DNA of 64,000 nucleotides from Lachnospiraceae bacterium (GCA_024403455.1 JAKSRR010000018.1:1-64000); one strand, 5' to 3'; numbered from the stretch's first letter, positions 34,544 to 45,251 are shown. The notes: generated by a model not told the origin, from the sequence alone. Translations and numbers: made by a program.

Positions 34544-36526
34544 TTATTTTTTCTTTTTGTTATAATATTCTTTTTTCATAGAGTACATATTTTCATCTGC
34601 AATGTGAATCTGCTTTTCAATATCGCTACATTCAGCAATCCATATTTTCCCAATAGAAAACAGTTCTTTTCCCTGCAATTTATCCACCAATTTCTGATAC
34701 GCTAATCCAAACTCAGCTTCTGAAATATCCATGCAGAAAACAACAAATTCATCTCCGCCAATTCTATATACCTTATCAAGGGGGAAATGCACCTTTAGTA
34801 AATCTGCCGCTTCTATCAGCAACTCATCACCCTTTTCATGCCCGTAGGTGTCATTTGTCTTCTTTAATCCATTTACATCCGCAAAAATCACTCCAACAGA
34901 CTCCGCTGCCTTGCGATTCAACGCAGCAATTGTTTCGTGATATGCATAACGATTAAGGCAGCCTGTCATCATATCCTTGTGACTTAACTCATATAGCTGC
35001 TTCTTATGCCTTTCCTCTCGCATTTCCGTTTCTACAAATGCAGAAATAGATTTCATAAGCATTTCGGACTCCCCTCTTTCAGAAGGGTTATCAACACCTA
35101 TAAAGCCTGTAATTTTTCCACCGGCATCCAATGTAGGTACAGCAAGAAGACGATCTATTCCCTGCCGTTCCAGAATTCTTGCCTCAAAAGAATCAGTAGT
35201 GAACTCTTCTCGGCGATTGACAATTAGAATCATCCCCTGTTTCTTAAATCCCTCAATCCAACGATACCAGTCCCCCAGTTCAACATTCTGCATTTCATCA
35301 ATTACAGGTGCAACACCATCTTTGCACCACTCATAGGTATTGGTCATTTTATTGTTTTCAAGATCAATACTGTAAATATAGCATCGTTCGGCACCATAAT
35401 AATCCCCAACCGTTGCAAGTAGCCTGTTGATTGCATCATCGAAATCACTGGTTTGGGTAACAATATTCACACACTGGACAACTGTTTCTTCCAACACAAG
35501 CTGCTCCTGCAGAGTTAAAAGTTCCTTAGAAATATTCTGTACGGTATAAAGAATCTCCGCTACCTCACCCTCTTCATCATAAGAAATTGGCAGGAGGCTC
35601 GCACGGCACTTGCCCATTCGATCACCGACAAAATCAATGGAAATAATATTTTTCCCCTTCAATCTTTCCTGCATGGTAGAGCAGTCTAAAAATTCACGAA
35701 GTTTCGGTTTGAATATATTATCCGTAAATGCTTCAACAGTTGCATCCAGGCAGTCTCTGGCGCTACTGTATTTTTCTATCACCTTATTCACATAAGGCAT
35801 CGCATAAACCATTCGGAAGTCATCCTCTTTCAGTCTGAAGACACCACAAGACAGGAAGTTCTTCGTCATAGCTTCTGTTACCTTTGTTTTTAAGAGCATC
35901 TCTTCGTTTAAGGTATTTAGCTCCACAATACTCATGGTCTTGTAGAGAGAAGCAAACCCCAGTTTTTGAGCAAAGAAACTCATGATTGCAAGCACCACTA
36001 CCCACACTGCATCAATGGGAACAAAGATAAACTGGGACAATTTCTCCTGTCCCACCTTCGAACCAGCAACGCACAGAATCACACAGGCACAAATCAAATA
36101 CACTGCAGTAACACATGCCATAATATTCTGCATTCTATGGTGCTTTTTATACACGAGAGTAGACATCAGTTCCTTAGACATCTTCGTCATTCCAGAGAGA
36201 ACCGAATAGGACAGAACAGCCCCCATAATTCCGGCAGATGCCAAAAATACAACCGCCATAGACGGGATAACACGTTGCATAATCAGTAGAATAATATATA
36301 CAGACAACACGATGGTAGAGAGATAGAATCTTCTGGAAAACATTGTGAAACGGCTTAATACCATGACACTGGGAACCATCAAAGCAAAGGTTCCCCACAA
36401 AATTACATCATTTCCAACCTTTACAGAAATGACGTCCGCAAGAACCAAACTTCTACATACGACATTAATCAGCAGAAGGGCGAGAATGGATAGAAATAAA
36501 TATAAAACATTCTTTTTTACATTCAT
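34544..36526 (-). CDS. Membrane GGDEF diguanylate cyclase with GAF-like region
   Basis: The 660-aa protein has about six membrane segments in residues 8-190, a PAS/GAF-like middle (about 220-490, with ERCYIYSIDLENN and LLAVPTLDAGGKITGFIGVDN) and a C-terminal GGDEF domain with intact YRIGGDEFVVF (GGDEF from 590). The inhibitory RxxD site is absent; the equivalent residues are FPLD. It should make cyclic di-GMP without classical product inhibition. AGGGG precedes the ATG. It is the first gene of the run that continues with the PurF paralogue. Confidence 0.88.
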   Translation of the reverse strand: MNVKKNVLYLFLSILALLLINVVCRSLVLADVISVKVGNDVILWGTFALMVPSVMVLSRFTMFSRRFYLSTIVLSVYIILLIMQRVIPSMAVVFLASAGIMGAVLSYSVLSGMTKMSKELMSTLVYKKHHRMQNIMACVTAVYLICACVILCVAGSKVGQEKLSQFIFVPIDAVWVVVLAIMSFFAQKLGFASLYKTMSIVELNTLNEEMLLKTKVTEAMTKNFLSCGVFRLKEDDFRMVYAMPYVNKVIEKYSSARDCLDATVEAFTDNIFKPKLREFLDCSTMQERLKGKNIISIDFVGDRMGKCRASLLPISYDEEGEVAEILYTVQNISKELLTLQEQLVLEETVVQCVNIVTQTSDFDDAINRLLATVGDYYGAERCYIYSIDLENNKMTNTYEWCKDGVAPVIDEMQNVELGDWYRWIEGFKKQGMILIVNRREEFTTDSFEARILERQGIDRLLAVPTLDAGGKITGFIGVDNPSERGESEMLMKSISAFVETEMREERHKKQLYELSHKDMMTGCLNRYAYHETIAALNRKAAESVGVIFADVNGLKKTNDTYGHEKGDELLIEAADLLKVHFPLDKVYRIGGDEFVVFCMDISEAEFGLAYQKLVDKLQGKELFSIGKIWIAECSDIEKQIHIADENMYSMKKEYYNKKKK

Positions 36527-36564
36527 TTTAAACCCCTATCAAAAAGTGAAAACACACACGATAT

Positions 36565-36592
36565 ATTATACCCCTTTTCCCATCGTTGATAA
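36565..36592 (-). promoter_or_regulatory. Putative sigma-A promoter of the GGDEF-led operon
   Basis: On the minus strand TTATCA and TATAAT (36565-36570) are 16 bp apart, with the -10 about 39 nt before the GGDEF start codon. The -35 matches 4 of 6 consensus bases. Confidence 0.55.
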
Positions 36593-36593
36593 A

Positions 36594-36632
36594 GAAAAAA
36601 GGTCTTTGAAATCTCTTTCAAAGACCTTTTTA
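36594..36632 (-). terminator. Terminator after the cellobiose phosphorylase gene
   Basis: GGTCTTTGAAA (36601-36611) pairs perfectly with TTTCAAAGACC (36616-36626) over a 4-nt loop, with A/T runs on both sides. It lies 25 nt past the stop of the minus-strand gene and just before the promoter of the next operon. Confidence 0.9.
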
Positions 36633-36657
36633 TAAGATATTTTATGTATTGACTAAA

Positions 36658-39132
36658 TTATCCAAGAACAACTTCTACAACGTGCTCACCAGCTGCCTGT
36701 GCAGGGATTACATTACCTTCGATAGCAGCGCCATCAACGGTAACACTCTTAACACCCTTGCATACATGATTAGGGTTCTTAACGGTAATCTTGTAGGTAG
36801 CTCCTCTGAACTCTCTGGTTGCAGTGAATCCATCCCATGCAGCAGGGATAGAAGGATCAACCTTTAAGCCATCGAAGTCAGCTGCAATACCAAGAATATA
36901 CTGGGAAATTGCTACCATGTTCCATGCAGCGGTACCAGTAAGCCAAGAGTTCTTACCCTGACCAAAGTTCTTACCGGTCTGACCAATATCAGAACCAGCA
37001 TCCTTACCACCAATCATCTGACCATATACATAAGGCTCAGTCTTATGAAGATCGGAAGTCTCTTCGGTAAATGCAGGTGCGATTTCAGAGTAATACTTGA
37101 ATGCCTGATCACCTTCTCCAGCATGTGCAGCAGCACAGATAATCCATGCGTTGTTGTGTGTGAAGATACCAGCATTCTCCTTGTATCCGCCAGGATAGGT
37201 GGAAATCTCACCATACTGTACATAGTACTTTGTAAATGCAGGGTTGTTAAGTACAAGACCGTGCTTGGTATTTAATCTCTCATCAATTGCGGCCAAGGTC
37301 TTCTTGGTTGCTTCAGCATCAATATCAGACATGATTGCAAAGCCCTGAGGCTCGATGAAGATCTGACCTTCTTCGCATTCCTTAGATCCCATCTTCTTAC
37401 CTTCTGCATCATATGCACGAAGGAACCAATCACCATCCCATGCAGATTCCATCATGTTTGCTTTCATCTTGTCGATTTCAGCCTGTGCCTTTGCAGCTTC
37501 AGCATCCATACCAAGATGCTTAAGAATTGCTACGTAGCTAGGACCAGCATAAGTAAAGAGCGCTGCTACCATAACAGACTCAGCTACCTTAGAGTAGCCA
37601 CCTTCTGCAGCAAACTTAGGATTGGTGTAGGTCTGGAAGGACTCACCAGGTGTATCAGAATAGCAGGAAAGGTTCACACAGTCATTCCAGTCAGCACGCA
37701 TTGCTAAAGGAAGGCCATGAGGTCCTAAATTGTTAACGATGTGGTAGAAGGATACCTCAAGGTGTCTTAACATCGTTTCTGCCTTGGACATATCATTGTC
37801 ATAAGGAACCATGGTATTTAAGAAATCCCAATCACCGGTTTCCTTAATGTAAGCAGCAACGGAAAGGATGAGCCATAAAGGATCATCAGAGAAATCACCA
37901 CCGATGTCAGCGTTACCCTTCTTGGTAAGAGGCTGATACTGATGATAGCATCCACCATCAGGGAACTGGGTAGAAGCGATATCAAAGATTCTTTCTCTAG
38001 CTCTATCAGGAATCTGATGTACAAAACCAAGAACATCCTGGTTAGAATCACGGAATCCCATACCACGACCGATACCAGACTCAAAGTAGGATGCAGATCT
38101 ACTAAGGTTGAAGGTAACCATACACTGATACTGGTTCCAAATATTAACCATACGGTTAACCTTGTCATCAGGGGTCTCAACATTGAGGATGCCCAGTAAT
38201 CTATCCCAGTATGCACGAAGTTCAGCCATACCTGCAGCAAACTTCTCAGGAGTACCAAACTTCTCAATCATTGCATTTGCTTTTACCTTATTGATGGTCT
38301 TTCCATCTGCCTCAAACTTCTCAGCAACAGGCATCTCAACATAACCAAGAATAAATACAAGGGTCTTGGTCTCGCCAGGCTGTAAGGTAATCTTCTTGTA
38401 GTGAGAAGCAATAGGAGCCCAACCATCTGCTAAAGAATTGGTTGCCTTGTTATCAATAACAGCCTGAGGGTTGTGGAATCCGTTATAGAGTCCGATGAAG
38501 GAATCTCTATCGGTATCATAACCATCAATAGGCTCATTTACAGAATAGAATGCATAGTGATCACGACGATCTCTATACTCTGTCTTATGATAAATTACAG
38601 AATCCTTAATCTCTACACGACCAGTGGAGAAGTTACGCTGGAAGTTGTTGCTGTCATCCTGCGCATCCCATAAACACCACTCTGCGAAAGAGAATAGGGA
38701 GAATTCCTTTGCTGCAGAACCTTCGTTGGTAAGTACAACCTGCTGTACTTCCCCATCATAGTCCTGAGGAACAAAGAAGGTAACTTCTGCCTTCAAATCA
38801 TTCTTCTTACCGGTAATTACGGTATAGCCCATACCGTGACGGCACTCGTAAAAATCAAGCTCTGTCTTTACAGGAGACCAACCAGGGTTCCAAATAGTAC
38901 CATTTTCGTTGATGTAGAAATAACGACCGCCCATATCGATAGGCACGTTGTTATAACGATATCTCGTAATTCTACGAAGGCGTGCATCCTTGTAGAAAGA
39001 ATAACCACCTGCAGTGTTAGAGATCAGTGAGAAGAATCCCTGGGTTCCAAGGTAGTTAATCCATGGATAAGGGGTTCTGGGGGATGTGATGACGTACTCA
39101 CGGTTGGCATCATCAAAGTGTCCGAACTTCAT
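36658..39132 (-). CDS. Cellobiose phosphorylase (GH94)
   Basis: The 824-aa protein has the N-terminus [20 protein letters not shown] and the [15 protein letters not shown] segment shared by known clostridial cellobiose phosphorylases. The catalytic region follows, with [22 protein letters not shown] and the late [12 protein letters not shown]. It splits cellobiose with phosphate to glucose 1-phosphate and glucose in the cytoplasm, saving ATP. Length is normal for the family. The ATG has AGGAGG at 8 nt. A strong promoter lies at 39206-39234, so it is probably transcribed alone. No sugar transporter is adjacent. Confidence 0.93.
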   Translation of the reverse strand: MKFGHFDDANREYVITSPRTPYPWINYLGTQGFFSLISNTAGGYSFYKDARLRRITRYRYNNVPIDMGGRYFYINENGTIWNPGWSPVKTELDFYECRHGMGYTVITGKKNDLKAEVTFFVPQDYDGEVQQVVLTNEGSAAKEFSLFSFAEWCLWDAQDDSNNFQRNFSTGRVEIKDSVIYHKTEYRDRRDHYAFYSVNEPIDGYDTDRDSFIGLYNGFHNPQAVIDNKATNSLADGWAPIASHYKKITLQPGETKTLVFILGYVEMPVAEKFEADGKTINKVKANAMIEKFGTPEKFAAGMAELRAYWDRLLGILNVETPDDKVNRMVNIWNQYQCMVTFNLSRSASYFESGIGRGMGFRDSNQDVLGFVHQIPDRARERIFDIASTQFPDGGCYHQYQPLTKKGNADIGGDFSDDPLWLILSVAAYIKETGDWDFLNTMVPYDNDMSKAETMLRHLEVSFYHIVNNLGPHGLPLAMRADWNDCVNLSCYSDTPGESFQTYTNPKFAAEGGYSKVAESVMVAALFTYAGPSYVAILKHLGMDAEAAKAQAEIDKMKANMMESAWDGDWFLRAYDAEGKKMGSKECEEGQIFIEPQGFAIMSDIDAEATKKTLAAIDERLNTKHGLVLNNPAFTKYYVQYGEISTYPGGYKENAGIFTHNNAWIICAAAHAGEGDQAFKYYSEIAPAFTEETSDLHKTEPYVYGQMIGGKDAGSDIGQTGKNFGQGKNSWLTGTAAWNMVAISQYILGIAADFDGLKVDPSIPAAWDGFTATREFRGATYKITVKNPNHVCKGVKSVTVDGAAIEGNVIPAQAAGEHVVEVVLG

Positions 39133-39205
39133 TGTATAACCCTCCTAAAATAAAATAGTTTTCGCGTCATCCCAGCGACTTCCCAGGTGCACGCAGTTAC
39201 CCAAA

Positions 39206-39234
39206 ATTATAGCAAAGAAAAAGGGGCTTGTAAA
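39206..39234 (-). promoter_or_regulatory. Strong sigma-A promoter of cellobiose phosphorylase
   Basis: The minus strand has TTTACA (39229-39234), 17 bp, TATAAT (39206-39211), leaving a 5' leader of about 65 nt. The -35 lies inside the loop of the terminator of the upstream gene, so the two signals share the same bases. Confidence 0.85.
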
Positions 39235-39247
39235 TTGAAACAGCCCC
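39215..39247 (-). terminator. Terminator after the GT-C-like gene
   Basis: GGGGCT (39223-39228) pairs with AGCCCC (39242-39247), followed on the minus strand by TTTTTCTTT. It overlaps the promoter of the next gene. Confidence 0.75.
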
Positions 39248-39273
39248 GAAAACTAAAGTAAAATAATTTATTT

Positions 39274-40941
39274 TTAGCGATAAAACACAGTTGCCCCACA
39301 AGGCGCGGTTACGCACTCATAATCTTCCAGCTGCATCGCCATTTCCCAAAAATCCGGGGTCATTTCTGACGATAGCCAAAGGACATCTGCCTTCTTCTCT
39401 GGAAACAGAACATAGTATGCCGATAGCATCGCTGCCAGATATCCCTCATCTCCTTCATAATAACTGGTAAAACTGCCATTTCTGCGATCATCGGCCAGAA
39501 ACAATTCTGCGCTATGCTTTTCATCGATATAGCAAACAGATTCTCCTGGAATGGTTCTCATAAAGGTAGCATCTGCTTCTCTCGCAGTAATTTCCTCGGC
39601 TCTTTCCGTAGGTACTTTTAATCCCTTCTGTACCCCCGCTTCTATTCTTGTAGTTAAGGGAGCCACTTCCCAAAAGGAAACCGTTGCTCGGTAATATACT
39701 GTCGTACATACGCAAGTCGCAATGCCCACCAGTACAGCTGCTCCGCAAAGCGCACGGCTAAATGTCTTTTCTTCTTTCGTTTCAGCAAATAACTGTAGCA
39801 AAAACAGAATAGAAGCAAAGGATGCTATCACTAGTACAGAGGCAATATTATAGTCTTTTTGGTTCGATGAAAGACTAATGCAGAAGGTATAAAGCACACT
39901 GGGAAGGTAGATAAAGCCAAATAATTTCCAATCTTTCTTCTTCGTAAACAAAAACGCCACAATTCCAAGATAGGCTAAGGGCATCACACAAAAATTCACA
40001 TGTTTCTTCATAACAAAGTAAAGATACGTGCTATAAATAAGCGCTATAATCAACGCCGGATATTTCCCTTTTTCCTTCACAATCACCTTCAATGTCACTA
40101 CAGAAACCACAAAAAGAATACTTGCTACAACCAGTGGCATCGTGTGATAAATCGACTGAAAATAGACCCTAATGGACCAGATGCCAATCGGATCATGGGT
40201 CGGATTCGTAAAAACATATGCCAGACATGTCTTTAGATTTTCCATCGAGAAATTGGGAGAGGTCACTATGCTTATCAGAACCAGTAGTGCCAACGTCCCC
40301 GCACCCAGAATAAAGAAGAGTAGTGCCTTAACGCTTCTTCCATTCTTTTTCTTCACTGCGTAAATTACTACACCTAATACGTAGAGGATATACACAGCTA
40401 ATAAATAGGGGCAGCACAACACAGATGCTGCAAAGAATACGCCGGCAAGAATCTGCCACAGCACCTTTCCCTTTGTCTCCGCTTCTATCGTCACTAGTGT
40501 TACCCCGGCCATTAGCAAAAAGGTAATTCCCATACTGTTATAGGAGAAGCTCATAATATTAAAAGGCACATACACCAGAAACAGGAAGGATGCATATAAT
40601 GCTTTTGCCTGGTACTTCTTCCACATGCGCCATATCAGATAAGCCGTCGCTAGCAAATGAAGCGCAACATAAAAATAGCGGAAGGTAAGAATTATTCCTT
40701 CCGTTTTCCCGGAAACCAGCATATAGAATTTCATTAAGGGAATCAGCAGAAAGCCAAAGGGCTGAGAAATAAACCACTCGTCGATAAGCAGTCTGTCCCC
40801 CTGCGCAAATCGCTTTGCCAAAGAAAGATAAAAGCACTCATCCATGTAGGCAGAACCTCTGGGTGCCTTCCAAAGCAGAAGCAGAATTCCCACTGCCAGC
40901 AAGGTGACCCCCGCCCATATGTCAAGTCTGACTTTTTTCAT
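39274..40941 (-). CDS. Polytopic membrane protein, GT-C glycosyltransferase-like
   Basis: I use the ATG at 40941 (555 aa), which overlaps the LytTR stop by one base (TGATG). The protein has about ten membrane segments. Its first outside loop has YMDECFYLSLAKRF, an Asp-Glu pair in the place where PMT/ArnT-type GT-C enzymes keep their acidic catalytic residues. The C-terminal soluble part is about 130 aa. It may add a lipid-linked sugar to a surface polymer. The coupling with a LytTR regulator suggests joint expression. Substrates are unknown. Confidence 0.6.
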   Translation of the reverse strand: MKKVRLDIWAGVTLLAVGILLLLWKAPRGSAYMDECFYLSLAKRFAQGDRLLIDEWFISQPFGFLLIPLMKFYMLVSGKTEGIILTFRYFYVALHLLATAYLIWRMWKKYQAKALYASFLFLVYVPFNIMSFSYNSMGITFLLMAGVTLVTIEAETKGKVLWQILAGVFFAASVLCCPYLLAVYILYVLGVVIYAVKKKNGRSVKALLFFILGAGTLALLVLISIVTSPNFSMENLKTCLAYVFTNPTHDPIGIWSIRVYFQSIYHTMPLVVASILFVVSVVTLKVIVKEKGKYPALIIALIYSTYLYFVMKKHVNFCVMPLAYLGIVAFLFTKKKDWKLFGFIYLPSVLYTFCISLSSNQKDYNIASVLVIASFASILFLLQLFAETKEEKTFSRALCGAAVLVGIATCVCTTVYYRATVSFWEVAPLTTRIEAGVQKGLKVPTERAEEITAREADATFMRTIPGESVCYIDEKHSAELFLADDRRNGSFTSYYEGDEGYLAAMLSAYYVLFPEKKADVLWLSSEMTPDFWEMAMQLEDYECVTAPCGATVFYR

Positions 40942-41672
40942 CACTTGTTACCTGTTTGAAATTTATAATCTAACCACTTTTGCTGCAATTGTTTTGCAGT
41001 ACGTACCTTTGCCTGAAAATGATAGCCATCTTTCATCACGCAGACACCGTCTTCAAAGGTAGCAATATAATCCATATTTACAAGGACGCCGCGGTTAAGC
41101 AGCAATATATTTTCCCAATCTCCAATCTTTTCTTCCAGAGAGGAAAAACTTTGTTTTGCCATATATACATTCTGCTCATCATCGCAAACATAAATTGCAT
41201 GACCACGAACAGAAACAGAAACCAATTTGGCCTGGGAAATTTTCACACTCATTCGATCGGAAATCACTTCCAGATACTTTGAATCCGCCAGGGAACTCTT
41301 TCCCAGCATCTTGATACACTCATCCATCACCCGATATACTTCCGCAGGTTCTGCTGGTTTTACCAGATAGTCAAAGGCATGACAAGATAGCGCCTTCTTC
41401 ATATGATCTTCTGAGGCAGTCAGGAAAACAACGGCCACAGAGGGATCCATCTCGCGAAGCTTCAATACAGTCTCGATACCATCCATCCCCGGCATATACA
41501 CATCCATAAAGATTAAATCATATCGTCCCGTCTCATAGTTTTCCAAAAACATATCTCCAGTGATAAACTCACTGGTTTTAATGTCAATACTACGTTCTTG
41601 GCTATAAGCTTTCAGTGTAGATCCAATCAGCATCAATAGCGTTGGTTCGTCATCTACAATTGCAATTCTCAC
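40941..41672 (-). CDS. LytTR-family response regulator
   Basis: The 243-aa protein has a receiver domain (1-120) with D7/D8, phosphoacceptor D57 in FMDVYMPGMDG and Lys in YLVKP. A LytTR DNA-binding domain follows (about 135-240) with LLLNRGVLVNMDYI, the family's hallmark beta-strand segment. It starts at GTG with AGGAG 6 nt upstream. No sensor kinase is adjacent; the downstream gene is a GT-C-like membrane protein with which it is translationally coupled. LytTR regulators often control cell-surface or peptide genes. Confidence 0.9.
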   Translation of the reverse strand: MRIAIVDDEPTLLMLIGSTLKAYSQERSIDIKTSEFITGDMFLENYETGRYDLIFMDVYMPGMDGIETVLKLREMDPSVAVVFLTASEDHMKKALSCHAFDYLVKPAEPAEVYRVMDECIKMLGKSSLADSKYLEVISDRMSVKISQAKLVSVSVRGHAIYVCDDEQNVYMAKQSFSSLEEKIGDWENILLLNRGVLVNMDYIATFEDGVCVMKDGYHFQAKVRTAKQLQQKWLDYKFQTGNK

Positions 41673-41764
41673 GTAAATCTCCTATCCTTCACGGAAATTC
41701 TCCCCACTAACATTATACAAAAAACCTTACGATTGGAAAACCCACCTTCTCCGGTGCCTACAAT

Positions 41765-41792
41765 AAAAAAGCTGCCACGAATTCGTGGCAGC
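41765..41792 (-). terminator. Terminator after pfp
   Basis: Positions 41771-41792 form a perfect 22-bp palindrome (GCTGCCACGAA and its complement with an EcoRI-type centre). On the minus strand six T follow. It lies 20 nt past the pfp stop. Confidence 0.9.
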
Positions 41793-41811
41793 CATAAATA
41801 ATTTTTATAGC

Positions 41812-43473
41812 TTAGCAACCTTTCTCAAGTGCTAAGGTTCTGGTAGTAATGTCACATACTTCAGAAGGTCCGTAGTACTGAATTGCACCAGGATAGGTGT
41901 AAGCAGTTTCTACTGCCCACTTCTCGCGGTTTGCAGCGAAGAACTTGAAAGGTGCTCCATCAAGTTCAACAAGTGCCTTACGGATAACTGGCTTATCTTC
42001 GCCATTTCTTCTTTCCATGTTCATCATCTTGGTGATAGGCATACCACCTGCAACCCACTCTTCAGCAGGCTTAGAGATGTTAGAAACCTTGGAAAGATAT
42101 CCGGTATAACCATAGGAGATCAACATAAATGCATTGTATCCTAAGGAATAGCAATAGTCAGCGTCGAAGTTACTAGGGAATGCGCAACGTCCTTCATAAC
42201 CGAAGAAGTGATGAAGAGCACTGAATTTACCCTTGTAGGTTCCTGCTGCCTTACGCTTAGCAAGTTCACCCTTTACAAGTTCAGAGAAAAGCTTCTCGGA
42301 CTCGATTAAGGATACCTGAACGTTACCGTGAGGATCTCTCTCAAGGAAGAGCTGCTGCTGGATACCCTGAGGAAGAAGATCAAATACTGCAAAGGATTCT
42401 GCAGTTAAGCCCTTCTTAATGAACTCATACTTATCATTCCAGGAAGGAAGCGCATTAAATGCATCTGTCTTCTCGCCAGCAAGGAGTTCGTTGATTTCGG
42501 CAATCAGTACAGAGAATTCAGGAACGAATTCTACAATACCTTCAGGGATGATAGCAACACCGAAGTTATCTCCATTTGCTGCTCTCTTCTCAACAGAATC
42601 AGCGATATAGCTGGTAATCTGGGAAAGAGTCATCTTCTTTTCTTTTACTTCCTCACCGATTAAGCAGATGTTAGGCTGGGTCTCAAGAGCGCACTCCAAA
42701 GCTACGTGAGAAGCACTACGTCCCATAACCTTAACGAAGTGCCAGTACTTCTTAGCGGAGTTTGCGTCACGCTCGATGTTACCAATTACTTCGGAGTAGG
42801 TCTTTGTTGCGGTATCGAAACCAAAGGATGCTTCGATATCTTCATTCTTAAGGTCACCATCAATGGTCTTAGGGCAACCAATAACCTGGATACCGGTGTT
42901 GTTAGCAGCCATGTACTCTGCAAGGGTAGCAGCGTTGGTATTGGAGTCATCACCACCGATGATTACGATAGCGGTAAGGCCATTAACCTTTGCGTTCTCT
43001 GCTACAGTAGCGAACTGTTCCTTGGTCTCTAACTTAGTACGACCGGAGCCGATAATATCAAAACCACCAGTATTTCTGAAGGCATCGATGAATGCGTCAT
43101 CAAAAGTTACATAGTCATTCTTAAGAAGACCATCAGGACCGCCCTTGAAACCAAGAAGTTCGTTATCCTTGCTTGCAGCCTTTAATGCATCATAAAGGCC
43201 AGTAATAACATTGTGTCCACCAGGTGCCTGACCACCGGAGAGGATAACACCTACAACCTGCTTCTTCTGAGGAGCGGTATTTGCGCCCTTAACAAAGGTA
43301 ATTTCCTTCTTACCATAGGTGTTAGGGAATAAAGCTTTAATCTTGTCCTGGTCTGCTACAGACTGGGTATCAGCACCTTCCTGAACACAGATTTCTGCTA
43401 CACCGTTTCTGAGCATGCCAGGAAGCTTAGGGCTATACTCATATCTTGCTTTCTGAAGTGGTGAAAGATTCAT
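41812..43473 (-). CDS. pfp: Diphosphate-fructose-6-phosphate 1-phosphotransferase (PPi-PFK, long type)
   Basis: The 553-aa protein has [20 protein letters not shown] (173-181) and PKTIDGDL. The Asp in GGDDS, where ATP-dependent enzymes have Gly, marks use of pyrophosphate. The length and sequence fit the long, plant-beta-like PPi-PFK subfamily. The enzyme interconverts fructose 6-phosphate and fructose 1,6-bisphosphate reversibly, saving ATP in fermenting cells. AAAGGAG precedes the ATG. Its promoter is divergent from that of pgi, the preceding step of glycolysis. Confidence 0.95.
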   Translation of the reverse strand: MNLSPLQKARYEYSPKLPGMLRNGVAEICVQEGADTQSVADQDKIKALFPNTYGKKEITFVKGANTAPQKKQVVGVILSGGQAPGGHNVITGLYDALKAASKDNELLGFKGGPDGLLKNDYVTFDDAFIDAFRNTGGFDIIGSGRTKLETKEQFATVAENAKVNGLTAIVIIGGDDSNTNAATLAEYMAANNTGIQVIGCPKTIDGDLKNEDIEASFGFDTATKTYSEVIGNIERDANSAKKYWHFVKVMGRSASHVALECALETQPNICLIGEEVKEKKMTLSQITSYIADSVEKRAANGDNFGVAIIPEGIVEFVPEFSVLIAEINELLAGEKTDAFNALPSWNDKYEFIKKGLTAESFAVFDLLPQGIQQQLFLERDPHGNVQVSLIESEKLFSELVKGELAKRKAAGTYKGKFSALHHFFGYEGRCAFPSNFDADYCYSLGYNAFMLISYGYTGYLSKVSNISKPAEEWVAGGMPITKMMNMERRNGEDKPVIRKALVELDGAPFKFFAANREKWAVETAYTYPGAIQYYGPSEVCDITTRTLALEKGC

Positions 43474-43524
43474 GATTTTTCTCCTTTTATATAAATATTT
43501 GGGTTACAAAACTCACTAATCTAT

Positions 43525-43553
43525 ATAGTAAAATATTTAACGCAAATTGTAAA
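43525..43553 (-). promoter_or_regulatory. Sigma-A promoter of pfp
   Basis: On the minus strand TTTACA (43548-43553), 17 bp, TACTAT (43525-43530). It faces away from the pgi promoter; the two -35 boxes are only 25 bp apart. Confidence 0.75.
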
Positions 43554-43578
43554 CTTATTTAATAAGTGACCCATTTGC

Positions 43579-43607
43579 TTGAAAATCCATGGCATATCCA
43601 CTATTAT
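43579..43607 (+). promoter_or_regulatory. Sigma-A promoter of pgi
   Basis: TTGAAA (43579-43584), 17 bp, TATTAT (43602-43607), about 42 bp before the pgi start codon. Divergent from the pfp promoter in the same 175-bp gap. Confidence 0.75.
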
Positions 43608-43648
43608 TTATTGTGACTTTATTATAAATAAGAAAGGTGATTTTAATC

Positions 43649-45229
43649 ATGGCTGAATGGAAAAATTTTGATTGTCTCGCTGCAACCAAGGAACTTGAAG
43701 CTGCAGCAAAAGTAGACCTCACTACCGCTATGGCTGGCGAAGCTGGTGCTACCAGAGCAAAGACTTACTGCGTACCTATGGCTGAAGGTCTTGCTTTTAA
43801 CTATGCTTCCAGACCTGTAGATGACGCAATCATGGCATCTTTACAGAAGTTCGCTGATGAAGCTGAATTAACCGATAAGTTCGCTGAACTTTACAATGGT
43901 GCTGTTGTAAACACCGGCGAGAAGAGACTTGTTCTTCACCAGCTTACCCGTGGTCAGCTCGGCAATACTGTAACGGCTGATGGCGTTGATAAAAGAGCAT
44001 TCTATGTAGAGCAGCAGACCAGAATTGCTGACTTCGCAAAGAAGGTTCATAGCGGTGAAATCGCAAATGCAAATGGTGAAAAGTTTACCACCGTAGTGCA
44101 GATTGGTATCGGCGGTTCTGACCTTGGTCCTAGAGCAATGTATCTTGCACTGGAGAACTGGGCCAAGAAAAATAATGCATTCAAGATGGAAGCTAAGTTC
44201 ATCTCCAATGTTGATCCTGATGATGCAGCAGGCGTATTAAACTCTATCGATGTTGCACATTCCTTATTCATTTTAGTATCCAAATCTGGTACTACTTTAG
44301 AGACTCTTACCAATGAATCCTTCGTAAAGGACGCTTTAAAGAATGCTGGTTTAGACGCAAGCAAGCACATGATTGCTGTTACCAGCGAGACCTCTCCTAT
44401 CGCTCATAGCAGTGATTATTTGGATGCATTCTTCATGGATGACTACATCGGCGGACGTTTCTCCTCCTGCTCTGCAGTAGGTGGCGCTGTTCTTTCCCTT
44501 GCATTCGGTCCTGAAGTATTCGCTGCCTTCTTAGATGGTGCTGCTGCAGAAGACAAGACTGCATTAAATAAAGACATCACCAAGAACCCTGCTCTGTTAG
44601 ATGCACTAATTGGCGTTTACGAGAGAAACATCTTAGGCTATCCTGCAACTGCAGTACTTCCTTACTCTCAGGCGCTTTCTCGTTTCCCTGCACACTTACA
44701 GCAGCTTGATATGGAGTCCAATGGTAAGAGCGTTAACCGTTTTGGCGAACCCATCAGCTATGTGACCGGCCCTATCATCTTTGGTGAGCCAGGCACCAAT
44801 GGTCAGCACTCCTTCTATCAGCTTCTTCACCAGGGAACCGACATCGTTCCTCTGCAGTTCATCGGTTTCAAGAATAACCAGGCAGAAATGGATGTCGATA
44901 TCCAGGGAAGCACCAGCCAGCAGAAGCTTTGCGCAAACGTTGCTGCACAGATCGTAGCTTTCGCTCTTGGAAAGAAAGACGATAACAACAATAAGGCATT
45001 TGCTGGTAATCGTCCTTCTTCCATCATCGTTGGTGATAAGCTTACTCCTGCAACTCTTGGTGCTCTTCTCTCTCATTTCGAGAACAAGGTTATGTTCCAG
45101 GGCTTTGCATGGAACATCAACAGCTTTGACCAGGAAGGTGTACAGCTCGGTAAGGTTCTTGCAAAGAAGGTTCTTGCAAAAGAAACCGATGGCGCACTTA
45201 CCGTATATGCACAGATGCTTGGTATCTAA
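43649..45229 (+). CDS. pgi: Glucose-6-phosphate isomerase
   Basis: I use the ATG at 43649 (526 aa) because AAAGGTGA lies 8 nt before it; the longer frame would need a GTG inside that SD. The two SIS domains are evident from IGGSDLGPRAMYLAL, SKSGTTLETLTN, GGRFSSCSAVGG and NGQHSFYQLLHQGTD, the last carrying the catalytic His. It interconverts glucose 6-phosphate and fructose 6-phosphate, feeding PPi-PFK encoded divergently. The gene ends in a strong terminator. Confidence 0.96.
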   Translation: MAEWKNFDCLAATKELEAAAKVDLTTAMAGEAGATRAKTYCVPMAEGLAFNYASRPVDDAIMASLQKFADEAELTDKFAELYNGAVVNTGEKRLVLHQLTRGQLGNTVTADGVDKRAFYVEQQTRIADFAKKVHSGEIANANGEKFTTVVQIGIGGSDLGPRAMYLALENWAKKNNAFKMEAKFISNVDPDDAAGVLNSIDVAHSLFILVSKSGTTLETLTNESFVKDALKNAGLDASKHMIAVTSETSPIAHSSDYLDAFFMDDYIGGRFSSCSAVGGAVLSLAFGPEVFAAFLDGAAAEDKTALNKDITKNPALLDALIGVYERNILGYPATAVLPYSQALSRFPAHLQQLDMESNGKSVNRFGEPISYVTGPIIFGEPGTNGQHSFYQLLHQGTDIVPLQFIGFKNNQAEMDVDIQGSTSQQKLCANVAAQIVAFALGKKDDNNNKAFAGNRPSSIIVGDKLTPATLGALLSHFENKVMFQGFAWNINSFDQEGVQLGKVLAKKVLAKETDGALTVYAQMLGI

Positions 45230-45251
45230 ATTTACGAAAGATATGCTAACT

